Source: Distichodus sexfasciatus (lineage: Eukaryota > Chordata > Actinopteri > Characiformes > Distichodontidae). Taken from it: a stretch of 64,000 nt of DNA. The stretch covers positions 124,001 through 188,000 of the forward strand of contig JAVGVS010000516.1 of NCBI GenBank assembly GCA_032718565.1. Direction: 5' to 3'. A model generated the notes under the pieces. That model saw only the letters and a list, made by a program, of their open reading frames with translations. It made no database searches and was not told the origin of the DNA. Made by a program: the position numbers and the translations under genes. Positions 12,164 through 23,195 of the stretch are shown here, piece by piece; position 1 is the stretch's first letter, and every line of letters begins with the position of its first letter.

Positions 12164-13384
12164 GCCATGTTGGATCCAGATGAGTCGGTGTTGACTTGCC
12201 ATGCCAAACCGGCCGTGATCCGACCAGGAGGGCACGGCTTCCGACCGCTGTCGAAAAACAACAGGCTCTCACTCACACCTGGCCTCCATCTGTCAGCAGC
12301 ACCTGGCCAAGAGGCTTTGGTTCATCTTAAGTCGTCTCCTTCACCCTTACCCTCTTCCTCCTCCTCCTCCTCCTCCTCCTCGTCCTTATTCGCCCTGCCC
12401 ACTTGTGACGAGATCTGTGCCAGCCCCCAGTGCCCAGAGAGCCAGAGGGAGGTGGAGAACTTGCCACCCAGGCGGCCCCTGAAACTTGCCCCTTTAGAGC
12501 TCCCCCTAGAGGTCACGGAGGCTCAGTGGCAGAAGACGCCCAGAGTCCAGCAAGTGGTCAAATTGGGTCCCCGGAAACTGGACGTGGCAGCAGAAGATGA
12601 ACCCTGTGAGCCTGGTGGCAGGAAAGTGAAGAGTCAGGGCAGTGCAACATCTCCTGTCCGCTTCCCACTTAGCACCATTGCCAACCCTACCAAACGCCAA
12701 AACAAGGCTGGCAAAGTGCTCCTGCTGCCTGTCACTCATCTCCAGCTGGACGATGATAGGTCAACTGGCAAAGAGGCCAGACGAAAGGATGCCAGTCCCA
12801 CCCTTGGCGCCAAACCTGCCCCTCCATCAGCATTTAAGACCCCTTCTGTGCATCCAGCACAAAAAGCCAATAGGATGGGCGACCAATCAGAGCGTGCCGA
12901 GAGAACATCTGACCGATCAGTGCATGCTGAGAGAACACTCAACCAATTGACGTGGGCAAAGCAAGAACCTGACCAGTTAACGCATGCCGAGAGAATGTCT
13001 AACCAATCACCCTGGGCCCAGAGAACACCTGACAGATCGGCGGGTGCCGAGAGAACGACTGAGCGATGGGCGCGTGCCGAGGCGGATGTCGCCCAATCTG
13101 CTGCTGCAGAGCTGGCATCCCAGGAGGCGGGCAGGAGGCGTCCCCGGCTGCGCAGGGCCCAGCGGCTCGAGGAGGATCAGAGCAAATCCGGCTCTTCTGT
13201 GGGAGGATTATCAGCTGACGAGGGCAAGCCGGGTGCAGGCGGGCATGGAGGATGGCACCTTGAGAAATGCGGAAGGAAGGAGGCTACCATCCTGAGAGAT
13301 GCCAACCTCGTGCTGGAGAAGGCGGTGAACAGGAACCTGCAAGCTGGAGGGAGGCTGTTCCTGAGCGGCATCAAGCAACACTGA
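12164..13384 (+). CDS. Large exon, unrecognised repeat-containing protein
   Basis: A 406-codon open frame ends in TGA at 13382-13384. It follows a CATCTCCAG acceptor and is much richer in G+C than its surroundings, as expected for coding DNA. Joined to the exon at 10439 the protein is about 420 residues; an unspliced reading from the ATG at 12137 gives 415. Visible parts in order are: an N-terminal segment beginning AMLDPDESVLTCHAK, a run of Ser (coded by TCC triplets, about 12352-12385), a charged/proline-rich middle, eight 10-residue tandem repeats (12881-13120), an Arg-rich stretch, and a C-terminus ending LFLSGIKQH. There is no signal peptide, membrane segment, zinc-finger or catalytic motif. 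The bias to Ser, Pro, Arg and Glu suggests largely disordered protein. I do not recognise the family and assign no function. An AATAAA near 14256 could end the transcript after a microsatellite-rich 3' UTR. Confidence 0.65.
   Translation, partial: AMLDPDESVLTCHAKPAVIRPGGHGFRPLSKNNRLSLTPGLHLSAAPGQEALVHLKSSPSPLPSSSSSSSSSSSLFALPTCDEICASPQCPESQREVENLPPRRPLKLAPLELPLEVTEAQWQKTPRVQQVVKLGPRKLDVAAEDEPCEPGGRKVKSQGSATSPVRFPLSTIANPTKRQNKAGKVLLLPVTHLQLDDDRSTGKEARRKDASPTLGAKPAPPSAFKTPSVHPAQKANRMGDQSERAERTSDRSVHAERTLNQLTWAKQEPDQLTHAERMSNQSPWAQRTPDRSAGAERTTERWARAEADVAQSAAAELASQEAGRRRPRLRRAQRLEEDQSKSGSSVGGLSADEGKPGAGGHGGWHLEKCGRKEATILRDANLVLEKAVNRNLQAGGRLFLSGIKQH
12881..13120 (+). repeat. Eight 30-bp coding repeats (decapeptide)
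   Basis: The frame divides into DQSERAERTS, DRSVHAERTL, NQLTWAKQEP, DQLTHAERMS, NQSPWAQRTP, DRSAGAERTT, ERWARAEADV and AQSAAAELAS. The shared pattern is D/N-x-S/L-x-x-A-E-R-x-x. At DNA level the units share CATGCCGAGAGAAC-like cores, so this is a coding minisatellite whose units have diverged but kept frame. Confidence 0.8.
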
Positions 13385-13485
13385 AGTGAAGAGCAGAGAC
13401 TCACGCACTGATAACTACAGACATGTTATTACTACATACTATTCACACTGTTACCTCTCTCTTTTTCTCACTCTTTGCTGTCTAT

Positions 13486-13488
13486 CTT

Positions 13489-13537
<49 letters not shown>

Positions 13538-13670
13538 TACACATTTTCTTTCTTTCCTTTCACAAACACACTCATGTCTTCTTTTCTTCTGTTTTCTTTC
13601 TTTTCTCTGTCTCTAATATCTATTAATCGATCATTCACTCAATTAATCAATCAATCTTTCTGACATTTTC

Positions 13671-13740
<70 letters not shown>

Positions 13741-14080
13741 GTCTGTCTGTCTGTCTGGCTCACACGTTCTCTTTCTTTCTTTCTTTCTTTCTTTCCTTTC
13801 ACAGACACCCATTTTCTTCCCTCTCGCTGTTGTTCAATCAATCAATTAATCAATCAATCAATCAATCTGACACATTTTCTTTCTTTCTTTCTTTCTTTCT
13901 TTATTCACAGAGACACCCATGTTGTCTTTTCCTTTCTCCTATTGTCTTTCCTCTCTCTGTCTCTAATGTATATCAATCAATCAATCAATTAAGCAATCTA
14001 TCTGTCGATCTATCTTGCACACATTTTCTTTCGTTCTTTATTTATTTATTTATTTATTTCTCTCTCTCTCTCTCATATTG
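13486..14080. repeat. Cluster of tetranucleotide microsatellites
   Basis: (CTAT)n at about 13486-13537 and 13672-13740, then GTCT, CTTT, ATCA (13833-13866), CTTT, ATCA, TTTA (14037-14060) and CT runs. Several imperfect copies of a unit with TTTCACAGACACCCAT suggest the block itself was duplicated. If the gene at 12.2 kb has a long 3' UTR, this lies in it. Confidence 0.85.
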
Positions 14081-14832
14081 CCATTATTAATTCCAGCTAC
14101 ACTGTAGAACACAATAGCAAGCAGGTGTCAATGAGGCAATCTAACAAACAAACCTATTTGCTTGGCACTTCTATTACAATTTCAATTTGTACACCATTAT
14201 AGCGTGTGAAGTACGTTCTGACACAGCTAAGCACCAAAAATGGCCTCGCAATTTCAATAAACAATACGACAGACAGAAACTTCGATCACTGTGATGTTTG
14301 TATTTTTCCATTCTGGGGTGAGCAGCATCTGAACTACATGTTTTATATTCCGGACGCAGCGCCTCAGTCTTTCTCACACAGCGCAGTGTCCACGGCTAGT
14401 AAACACAAATCAGAGTCACATAACTGAGATCGAACTGGCTCTGCTCTTTCGTAGAAACGGTCAAAGAACATACCATGTAATCATCACATAAGTGAGACAC
14501 AGTGAGACAAGAGAGTAAACAGATGATTTGATGACGTATGGGACTGAGTATTATCAATATCATCCCTTTTATTGCCTACTTAACTAACTTTGTAACACTT
14601 TTTTACTTCAGTATATTACTGTTGATCACAGTCACTTTTAGATAGATTTTGCTTCATAATTTCTTTCTCTTTGGAAACTGCTCTCTTTTGAAACTGTTTC
14701 TAAAGGGATGATGTCACCACTTGCATGAACCTGATGGAGAAGAATCCTGCACTCTGAATTTGAACAACACAAACACAGAAATGTTCCAGTTACTCCTGAG
14801 GGAATTTGAGAAATTCGAAAACAAGTTGGTCC

Positions 14833-15306
14833 GGCACGGTAACACAGCGGTTAGCGCTGCTGCCTCACAGCGAGATGGTCCTGGGTTTGATCCTCCAGTC
14901 TGCCTTTCTATGTGGAGTTTGCATGCTCTCCCTGTGTTAATGTGGGTTTACTCTGGATGCTCCGGTTTTCTTCCCACAGTCCAAAACCATGTAATATAGG
15001 TATAGTGATTAATCTAAATTGCTACACCCCATAATGTGTAACTGACAGTGTGTTTGTGTGAGTGTATGCCCTGTGGTGTGTTGGCAACTGCCCAAAAGCA
15101 CAGCTGCACAAAGTGTACAGCTGAACATAGTGTATATTAGCAACTAACGTAGTGTTGCTAACATAGTTAGCAATACGTTAGCATTATGCTTTTGGGAAAC
15201 GCACCCCAGGGTTGGACCCCACCTCGTGCCTGTAGTCCCAGGATAGGCTCTGGTCCCCGCGCCCCCAATAGGGATTAAACGGTTCGGATAATGGATAAAT
15301 GGATGG
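14833..15306 (+). mobile_element. SINE-B, near full length, with nested MITE
   Basis: Head GGCACGGTAACACAGCGGTTAG (A box) and CCTGGGTTTGATCC (B box), then TGTGGAGTTTGCATGCTCTCC, TGCCCTGTGGTGTGTTGGC, and the end GGGATTAAACGGTTCGGATAATGG. About 115 bp of foreign palindromic sequence interrupts the body at 15091. Confidence 0.75.
15091..15206. mobile_element. Palindromic MITE nested in SINE-B
   Basis: The right end, GCTTTTGGGAAACGCACCCC, mirrors the left end of the element at 1274. The inside carries GTTGCTAACATAGTTAGC. SINE-B sequence resumes cleanly with CAGGGTTGG after it. Confidence 0.65.
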
Positions 15307-15649
15307 AAAATAAAACGACATGAAAGAAGTTGCAAGATAATGCATTTAACTTTAAGAAATTTGCAGTGACATATTACGTACACTTCATCGTAAGATTCTT
15401 TACAAAAAAAAGTGACTCCAGTAAAAGTTACCTCATCCATTCAAATATCCCTTGATTGAGATTTGAGGACTAAAAAGTACTAAAGCATATGATATTAACA
15501 GTACATAAGTATTAAAGCTCATCAATTTTTAAGTATTAAAGCTAATTGAGTACAAGAGGACAAAAAAATCAAGCCATTTCAGGAGACAACACTAAAGCGT
15601 GATGTGCATAGATCTTGAACCTGGTTAACAGCAGTCCTCGAGGTCGTGG

Positions 15650-15785
15650 TAAACATGCCTTGCTGGAGCTCCCCCTAAAGGTGATGAAGGGTCAGAGGCA
15701 GAAGATATACAGCTGTGCCAAAGCTGCACATCGCAGGCTACAAACCCTGTGAACCCAGTGCCTGAGAGGTGAAAACCTGAGGGAG
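15650..15785 (+). pseudogene. Possible decayed copy of the 12.2-kb exon
   Basis: GGAGCTCCCCCTAAAGGTGATG and GGGTCAGAGGCAGAAGA are close to the coding sequence at about 12497-12538. After a shorter spacer, AAACCCTGTGAACCCAGTGCC resembles 12598-12620. The order and strand are the same, the middle is about 26 bases shorter, and there is no open frame. The match is short, so chance or a shared low-complexity origin is not excluded. Confidence 0.4.
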
Positions 15786-17022
15786 GGACAAAAGTTTGCC
15801 TGGTCAAAAACAAATCAAAAATAGCACCAAACAATTAATGGCAACCCATTTTTAGTCCATTAGTTTGACTATCGTAGGCCTAATCGACCATGTAAAAGCG
15901 CTATTCACCTGAATTTCGTTTTTGTAGCTACATGATACTGCTTTTGGCCTTTTAATAGTGCAGAACAAAAATGATGTCACGGTATGCTCAAGACAAATGT
16001 ATGTGACAGGTGAGACAGATAAATCTGATTTACATGGGATATGAATGGCCAGTTTGTAACGTTACTGGAAATTCAATGAGCTCACCCACTTTTGTGGGCG
16101 ACTGAGTAATTGAGGGAGCCAATACTGTGATCATCATTAAAATATGATTAATTGCACAGTCCCAAATTACGTTGCACAGATTTAACTTCAGAGGGCAGAC
16201 TTCCTGATTGAATAAATCTGAAGCAGGTCATTTATCAACGTAGGATCAGATTTTGCCTCTCTTGCTCTTTATTCGGTCCTTCTCATTACCATCCTTTTAA
16301 GGAAAAGAAGTCTCTGCTATGTATGCTGTATATAACTGTATCCCTGCATATTTAGATATTCAGATTACCTTTAAAAAATCCAGGAAATTGTTCTAAACGG
16401 TTTCTAAAAACTGCAAGAAATTTATCTAGAGTTTACAAGAAATTTCTCAAAAAAGTTTGGAGAAAATTGCAAGAAATTTCTAGAAATTTCAAGAAAATAT
16501 AGGCACAAGCGGCAAATAAAGGGGTCCAAGCAAAAACCAGCACAATCATCAGCTGTGCCTGTGTTTGTCATAGACACACACCCACTCAATGCTGATACTG
16601 ATATTCATGACACAGGATAAAAGCACACAACTACATAAATCATATCAAGACATCAGGAGTTAGAATGTAGAAAAATAAAGTGGAATGACAGGAAAAATAA
16701 TTAAAGATGTGAATAGAAGTTTGTGACTTGGTAGTGAAGCTTCTTTTTTGTTATGATAACTTCAGTAAGTTGTGTTAATAAGGAAACTAACCTCTAACAG
16801 TGTTCATATAAGAACTGGGTGGGGTTTTTTAATAGTTTCAAGTAAATTATAAAAGCTCTGATATGACATCACATAAATGTATGTAGTGTTTTTGCACCTC
16901 TAGAGGTCAAAATACATTTTCCTATAGGGCCAATTGAAGGCCGATTACTGTGCTTTTTGATTCGTGCTTACCCTTTCTGTGACTTATGGTTCAAGCTGCA
17001 CAATCCGTTTTGTAGGGGGAAA

Positions 17023-17068
<46 letters not shown>

Positions 17069-18690
17069 AATAATAATAATAATAATAACAGAATAATTAC
17101 AAGAGGGTTCCCCCTTATTAAGGATTTTTCTTCAAAGTTTACCTTTTCCTTCAGTCAATGTAAGATCAGGTGCATTGAGGCATTAAATAGACCAGAGAAA
17201 CACAGAACAGAAATCATTGGTGAATCCACTCTTTGACCGAACATTATCCAGTCTCAGTGTGGATGACCCTCTGCCCAAAACTATTTAATTATACAAATCC
17301 CTACATGAGCCGAACCGGGTGTGTCAGGGCAGGATCGACAAGGGAACTGAACAGAGATGCAAAAGCTCAGGACTGGGACTGAGAAAGATGGGTTTGTAGT
17401 GAAGCATATGTTCTGCAGCTTCAACCGGCTGTTAGGCAGAAGGGCCTGGCCTGGGCTAAAGTTAGCCTGACCTATAACCTTTGGAGCAATCAACACAAAG
17501 GTGGACAGTGAAGACGGGGACTTTGCTTCCTGCTGTCTGTAAATGTGCTTCAGTTTATGACAAAAATGCAACTGGTAGCTCCCTAGTGGTTCTGTGGTAG
17601 GATGTTAGTGGTTCTGATGATTTGTGATGTTGTTGCAGTAAAAAAAAGTTGAGTTAAAAGCAAGAGACGTGCTCTGGGAGTGTGTGTGTGTGTGTGTAAG
17701 AGAGAGTGTGTGTGTAGCTCCTGATTTGGGAGTCTGGGAAATATGTTTGTGTGTGAACATTCATGTCTGTATGAGGCCTGTTAAAACATTTAAGGTTTAG
17801 ACAGGGCATGTAGAGAAAGAGAGAGGGAGTGAAGAGTTCAGGAGCTGGCCTGTAGACACAGGAAATCTGGCATGTTCAATGTTTCAGTGAACAAGAGAGT
17901 CAGATGGATTCAAACACCAAAGAATCTGAGCAAAGTTCCTTCCTGAAGGAGAACTGGCAGTAGAACACCGTGTCCAGTCTGAACGTACTCAAAAAAGTCT
18001 GTGAAAGCAATGAAAAGTTCGAACATTGACCGGAAGAACATTAAGTCCAAGCGACAAAATCATTACTTGAGGTAATAATAAACCACACAAAGTCCTTCTG
18101 TCACACAAACCGTTCTGATCCTACGTTCCTAAGTGGTTGGGTTGAGAGAGACATGTGGCACAGCTGTGAGTCAGAAAGAGAGTCGCAAGTGTCCTGTCAT
18201 TTCAGGAGGCCATGTGTCAAGGTGAAGAGTTTAGCCTGCAATTTTTAGCTTGAAGGAACAAATACAGCTTATTACAGCCTCAGAATGAAGGAAGTCCAAA
18301 TCTGAAATCAGCCAAACAAGAGTTTACCTGTTCTAGAAATGGTTTACAAACAGTCTGGTCTTTACCACCACAAAAAACTGCCAAAAACTGCTGGAACCTG
18401 AGCTGTGGGGTGACATGATTGACAACAACAAGCATCATAAATAAATGCATTATGGAGTATTTTTTTTAGCAGTGTCATTAAATAAGACACAACAGTTGGT
18501 TGCAGTTGGTGAAATAACAGTAGGATGTTCAGTGATCAGAAGGTCACAGGTTTTTCGTTGCGGTGCACTGTGTGCTGTAATAATCACTCACTTTAAAAAA
18601 CAAACAAACAAAAAAACCCCAGATAGAATACAAAAATACAATACAATTCAAAAATCAATTCAAATATTAGTCTATTTGTGTAGGCAATGG
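15786..18690. other. Intergenic, no gene; small repeats
   Basis: 16378-16500 is an imperfect minisatellite built on AAGAAATTTCTAGA-like units. 17024-17090 is (CAA)n then (TAA)n, which produces a poly-Asn frame of no meaning. 17677-17720 is GT/GA-rich. 18500-18596 is a SINE-A fragment (GATCAGAAGGTCACAGGTTTTTC to AATCACTCACTTT). No exons are recognised. Confidence 0.6.
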
Positions 18691-18692
18691 GA

Positions 18693-19330
18693 AGCGGTGG
18701 TGCGGTTGTTAGCACTGTCGACTAGGGGTGTTGAAATTCATCACATAGTTGTTGCATCGTAATACAGACATGGATGATAAAGCATCGATGCAATGACATA
18801 CCGTGATCAATCAAAACAGAGGTTTTCAACCTGTGGTCCGCTACCCCCTATTGGCATTGCAGGTGGTTCGTGATGTACAGTCCTCTATCACTACTGAAAT
18901 CACTTTTTAAAAATCATTCAATCCTTTCATTTTTCAGAACATTGCCAGATGTTTTGGCTAACTTCATGAATAATGAATTTAATGCAAATATCAAAAAAGT
19001 AATCCAAAAAAATACTGCTTACATTAGTCTGAGTGGTGATCCCTGGGACAGAAGCAGTTAAAAAAACCCTGGATTATATCATGTCACTGCTTGGTGATTT
19101 AATTATAAAAATTCAAGTTAAAAAGAACATCACGGTAGCAACTATGGCTGCGCGATCGGGGAGCAACGTGAAGTAATGTAGAAAAATTGATGTGCTGCAT
19201 CTTGATGCGTGGAGATATCGTATCAAATATCACCAGTGATGGTTCACACCTCTACTGTCGACTCATAGCAAAAACGTCCTGGGTTCAATCCCCGGGTCAG
19301 TCCAAAAAGTGCACAGTTTAGGTTGATTGG
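18693..19330 (+). mobile_element. SINE-B split by a hAT-like insertion
   Basis: The SINE-B head GCGGTGGTGCGGTTGTTAGCACTGTCGAC is cut at 18722 and resumes at 19255 with CTGTCGACTCATAGC, then GTCCTGGGTTCAATCCCCGG (B box). The interrupted octamer is duplicated. Confidence 0.8.
18715..19262 (+). mobile_element. hAT-like element with perfect 8-bp TSD
   Basis: Element proper is 18723-19254. The ends are TAGGGGTGTTGAAATTCA and GGTTCACACCTCTA, and the identical octamer CTGTCGAC lies on both sides (18715-18722 and 19255-19262). Internal AGGTTTTCAACCTGTGGTCCG recalls a segment shared with 50.04-50.19 kb. It has no transposase and is non-autonomous. Confidence 0.85.
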
Positions 19331-19395
19331 ATTGAAAACTGGCTCCACTCCAGCCGTGTGTTTAGTTTAAAATTAGGCTTTAAATCTTTGCCTTT

Positions 19396-19530
19396 TCATG
19401 GGTTCAAATTCTATCTCCAGCACTACCACCACTGGGCTACTGAGCAAAACCCTTAACCCCAGGTTGCTCTCAGGGACCTGAATTGTGGAAATTGATAATC
19501 AGCTATGTAAGAGCGTCTACTAAATGCCAA
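19396..19530 (+). mobile_element. SINE-C, 5'-truncated
   Basis: GGGTTCAAATTCTATCTCCAGC, CTGAGCAAAACCCTTAACCCC and the end AGAGCGTCTACTAAATGCCAA are in SINE-C order. The A-box part is absent. Confidence 0.7.
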
Positions 19531-19722
19531 TTTGCACTAATTTATGTCTAATTGATGTAATCACACCCATTAAGATTTTTGTTATTTTTATTATTTCTAT
19601 TATTTTTAAAAAGAATTATGTTAATACTTCCCTCAGTGTGTGCTCATGTGCTGTCCACTTCAGAACGGACAACCACATAACTGGGACTACATCTGTGTTT
19701 CCCTCAATTATCTTAAAATTGA

Positions 19723-20367
19723 GACCCTCCACGGCAAAACCAGTCGCTTGTCGCAAAGGAGGTTTCCGAGAAAAACGAGCGTTTATGTTGCGTGGGGTAA
19801 AATTTTGGATTTTTTTGTTTTTAGTGTTTTGAAACAGTGGAAGGTCTATACTGTACTGTTGTGAATAAATTTGGCTGAAAAACTTACCCTTTCCGGCCTA
19901 AAAACGTGACTTTCTTGAGGTGAGGAATTCAATTCCAGCAGAATGTTAAAAGTTTCTGTTTTGACCGCTCTACTTCAATATTTACGGTAAATCCACTGGT
20001 TGACTAGCGTGAAGATATTTCTCCGGAATCCATCTTCGTCTCCCGAGTTCAGTTAACCTAACGCAGGTAGGCTATCCGTGTGGCTGTGAATGCAGTGTAG
20101 GCTACCGTAAATACAAACGTAGCCGCGACCGCACCACGCGTCTGTGAGTGCTACGGCGATAGTCAACTTCAAAATCAGATTTCTCCGTTTCTCACTTGGC
20201 GTGACAGGAGAAACCCGACTCCTTTGAATGTTGATATCTCAGTCATATGTCGTCCGATTCATTCGATATAGGTATCGTTTTGAAGGTTGATTTATGCCCT
20301 TTCATGAAAACATAATAACTCAATTTAGAAAATTTGCGACAAGCAACTGGTTTTGCCGTGGAGGGTC
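19723..20367. mobile_element. Inverted-repeat element, family D, copy 1
   Basis: The termini GACCCTCCACGGCAAAACCAGT and ACTGGTTTTGCCGTGGAGGGTC are inverse complements, and the repeat extends through GCTTGTCGCAAA to about 34 bp. There is no coding capacity. A second copy lacking about 110 internal bp is at 50231-50761. Confidence 0.8.
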
Positions 20368-20434
20368 ACAAATATGATTTCTCTTGAATATGATTCACAG
20401 ATATGCATTCTTTCATCAAAAAACATATCCCAGC

Positions 20435-21320
20435 TTTAATCAGACCCTCCAGGATTTCGCAGTGTTGCAATCGCAACTATTAATTCAAATTCAGCCAATC
20501 CCCACAAATTCAATACTACCATGAAATTTTGACAGATTACCGAAACCTTTCCGCAATTTTTGACCAATCATTGTTGTTTCTGGCCCAACGCTGAGACATA
20601 CGTCAGCAGACTCTCTTCCTTGTTACATTTAGAAGACGCAGGAAACGTGTGATAAAAAAGCCTCACATTTACCTTCAGAAATATAAATTCATTTATTCAT
20701 TCATTATCTGAACCGCTTAATCCCAACTGGGGTCACGGGCCTATCCTGGGAAGTTACAGGCGCAAGGCGGCGAACAACCCTGGCGCCGACACACTGCAGG
20801 GCACACACACTAACACAAGCACACTCACATTCACACCTTACGGGGCCAATTTAGAGTCACCAATTAACCTATAGTGCATGCCATTGGACCATGGGAGGAA
20901 ACCAGAGCACCCGGAGGAAACCCACGTGAACACGGGGAGAGCATGCAAACTCCACACAGAAAGACCCCACGGCCGACCCCGGGGTTCGAACCCAAGACCT
21001 TCTTGCTGGGAGGCGGCAGCGCTAACCACTGTGCCACCGTGCAGCCCCCTTCAAAAGTAACTAAATAATTAATGGTTAGTAAAAATAATAGTGGTTTCGT
21101 TCCCTTCATTTTAATTAATTGTTAAAGAATCATTATAAACGGGGACAAAATCGCAATTTTTTCTTCAACTTTGACTTGCTCCCGCAAGTTTACTGCAACA
21201 AATGGCACTAAAACACTTAACTTTCATCATCATTTTTTGAAAAGGCTACCACAAAATCAGGCATTTCAGGCCACAACAACCTCAAAAAAGCCCTGTGAAA
21301 TTCTGGAGAGACTGTTTAAT
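20435..21320. mobile_element. Inverted-repeat element, family E, with nested SINE
   Basis: Element proper is 20441-21314. The ends CAGACCCTCCAGGATTTCGCAG and CTGTGAAATTCTGGAGAGACTG form an imperfect inverted repeat of about 22 bp. TTTAAT flanks both sides. The inside contains a SINE-B at 20690-21050. A reverse-oriented relative without the SINE lies at about 43725-44045. Confidence 0.75.
20690..21050 (-). mobile_element. SINE-B, near full length
   Basis: Reverse complement order: ATTCATTTATTCATTCA tail, GAACCGCTTAATCCCAACTGG, GGCGCAAGGCGGCG, TGGACCATGGGAGGAAACC, GGGGTTCGAACCCAAGACC (B box), and CGCTAACCACTGTGCCACCGTGC (A box). It is well conserved compared with other copies here, so probably recent. 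Confidence 0.85.
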
Positions 21321-22753
21321 CAACTGTGTCAGTGAACTATCAGGGCCAAAAAAACATTTTTGTTCATTAATTATAATAGAGATTAAGATAAAATTTTCAA
21401 TTAATTGTGATATTAATTTGATGTCATATCGCTAAGCCCTGATGGAGAACACAAGTACGAGTGTAGATTATCGTTAAGGCCGAGACTTACAGGTATAGAG
21501 AGAGAGAGAGTGAGGTATTGAAGGAATGAGAGTAGATGGAGAGGAAAAGGCAGACAGAAATACCCAAGAAGGTCGTCTATAATTGGCAAAGTCCGTCATT
21601 TTCCTTTTTTGATGTCTGTGCAAATGGTGGGGCAGGGCAGGGCAGGGCAGGGTTGAGCGTCGAACCTCCTCGTCCCCTCCGAAACCCTACACTCCACTCT
21701 GAAAGGCAGTTCCACCCCCTTCCCACCTCCCGGCAGGGCCAAGCTGCCTCCCTCTCACACTCCACCACTGTACTTATACTTACACACTGCCTCAAAACTT
21801 TCTGGGATACGTGTGTGCATGTGTGTGTGTTTGAGTGTGTGTGAAAGTAGAGGTTCATCATTAAGGGATGCTGCATTGATGTTGGGCTTGTAGGAGTGTG
21901 TGTTTGTGTGTGTGTGGGGTGTGAATGTGTGGATATCACTCCATAAAGGCTGAATGACTGATTGCACAGGTAAGACTGGATCAGATTCCGTTTAAATGTT
22001 TATGTTACCATTCTCTTTCCGCTTCTGTACTGCATCTTTATGAGAGACGTTTATTGGGGAGTGCTTTTTGAATTTTTTCCCTTTTGTGGCAAACATCTTG
22101 ATGCTCGTCAGATCCACCGCCACAATCCCTCTCCACCTCTTCTTTCTTTTTTCCTTTCTTTTTTTGGCATGCTCTTGAAAGTTGGAGGCTGGTTTCTGCA
22201 TCACAGGGAGAGATAGAGCAGAAGGTCTGCTTTATTCATCTGTACTTTTCTCCCAAGCCTATCGTTTCAAGGGCCTTTGGACTTTGGGACTTTGGGCCCC
22301 TGTCTTAGACATCAGCGTGTTAGTTGAGAGATCCGGTCTGGAAATACATGTAGAAATGACTCAGTCTTCTCAGACGTATCAGTAATTCTCTACAAATGGT
22401 TACTGGAATTCCTAATAATTCTTAATTGCACAGATAGTGGAATCTCAATATCAGTTCCTTAAGGACACATTGTTACTTTGCAGCATTAAATGGTATGCCT
22501 ATTGGTAGAACCTCAATTTTTACATTTTCCTGAGAACCAAGAGAAAAAATATAAATGTTGATACAATTTATTGACACTAATGGCAACTACAGTGAACAAC
22601 CCAAAAGAGAAAGCCATTTGCAGAATAACGGTCTTGTCTATCGTCTTGGTCCGAGACTAGAACCATGGAAGAATATTACTATTAATTCGTTGAAACCGAT
22701 GCAGGCATTTTGCGTTGTTTATTTATTAGTGTTTAAATAACTCAGAATCCCCA
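21321..22753. other. Intergenic, low-complexity patches only
   Basis: GA run at 21499-21511, GGCAG repeats at 21631-21653, and GT/TG-rich tracts at 21811-21843 and 21897-21930. Short open frames are unconvincing and no splice-bounded exon is recognised. Confidence 0.55.
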
Positions 22754-22880
22754 TGTGGTGTGTTGGCACCTACCCAGGGTTGTTCCTCGCTTGCGCCTGC
22801 AAGCTCCCGGGATGGGCTCCGGCTCCCCGCGACCCCAGTTGGGATTAAGCGGTTCAGATAATGACTGACTGACTGACTAA
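22754..22880 (+). mobile_element. SINE-B 3'-end fragment
   Basis: TGGTGTGTTGGCACCTACCC, GGGATGGGCTCCGGCTCCCC, GGGATTAAGCGGTTCAGATAATG, then a GACT tetranucleotide tail. Confidence 0.75.
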
Positions 22881-22966
22881 CTCAGAATCCCTTTAAGTTA
22901 CAGAAACCACACACACACCATCAGAATCACAAGACTTAGCAGACATTATATTCATTCCTCTGTATG

Positions 22967-23195
22967 TGAAATTATTTCAGAGTAACTCTGTGCACAAAAA
23001 CTGAAGTAATTGCATAAAAAACACATGAAACAAATAATTCACAATGCAAACATGTGACTCTCATATGGAACGCTTTCAAAAATGTAGTTCTTTTACAGAA
23101 AGGCCAAAAGCAGCTCAAAATCATCTCAAAACCTTCAATTTTCAATTGATCAGAAAATATTTTTTCCATTTAATAGTGTTAGAGAGTAGTCTTGA
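22967..23195 (-). mobile_element. Deleted hAT-like element fragment
   Basis: CTCATATGGAACGC, AGGCCAAAAGCAGCTCAAAATC and TTTCAATTGATCAGAAAATATTTTT are shared with copies at 5.8, 25.9 and 35.8 kb. The ends are lost. Confidence 0.55.

Noticed and set aside
16964..17236. 90-codon frame with poly-Asn
   Set aside because: Created by the (CAA)n/(TAA)n microsatellite; no splice or domain support.
20864..21109. 81-codon frame on the - strand
   Set aside because: It lies within SINE-B; similar frames appear in every copy.
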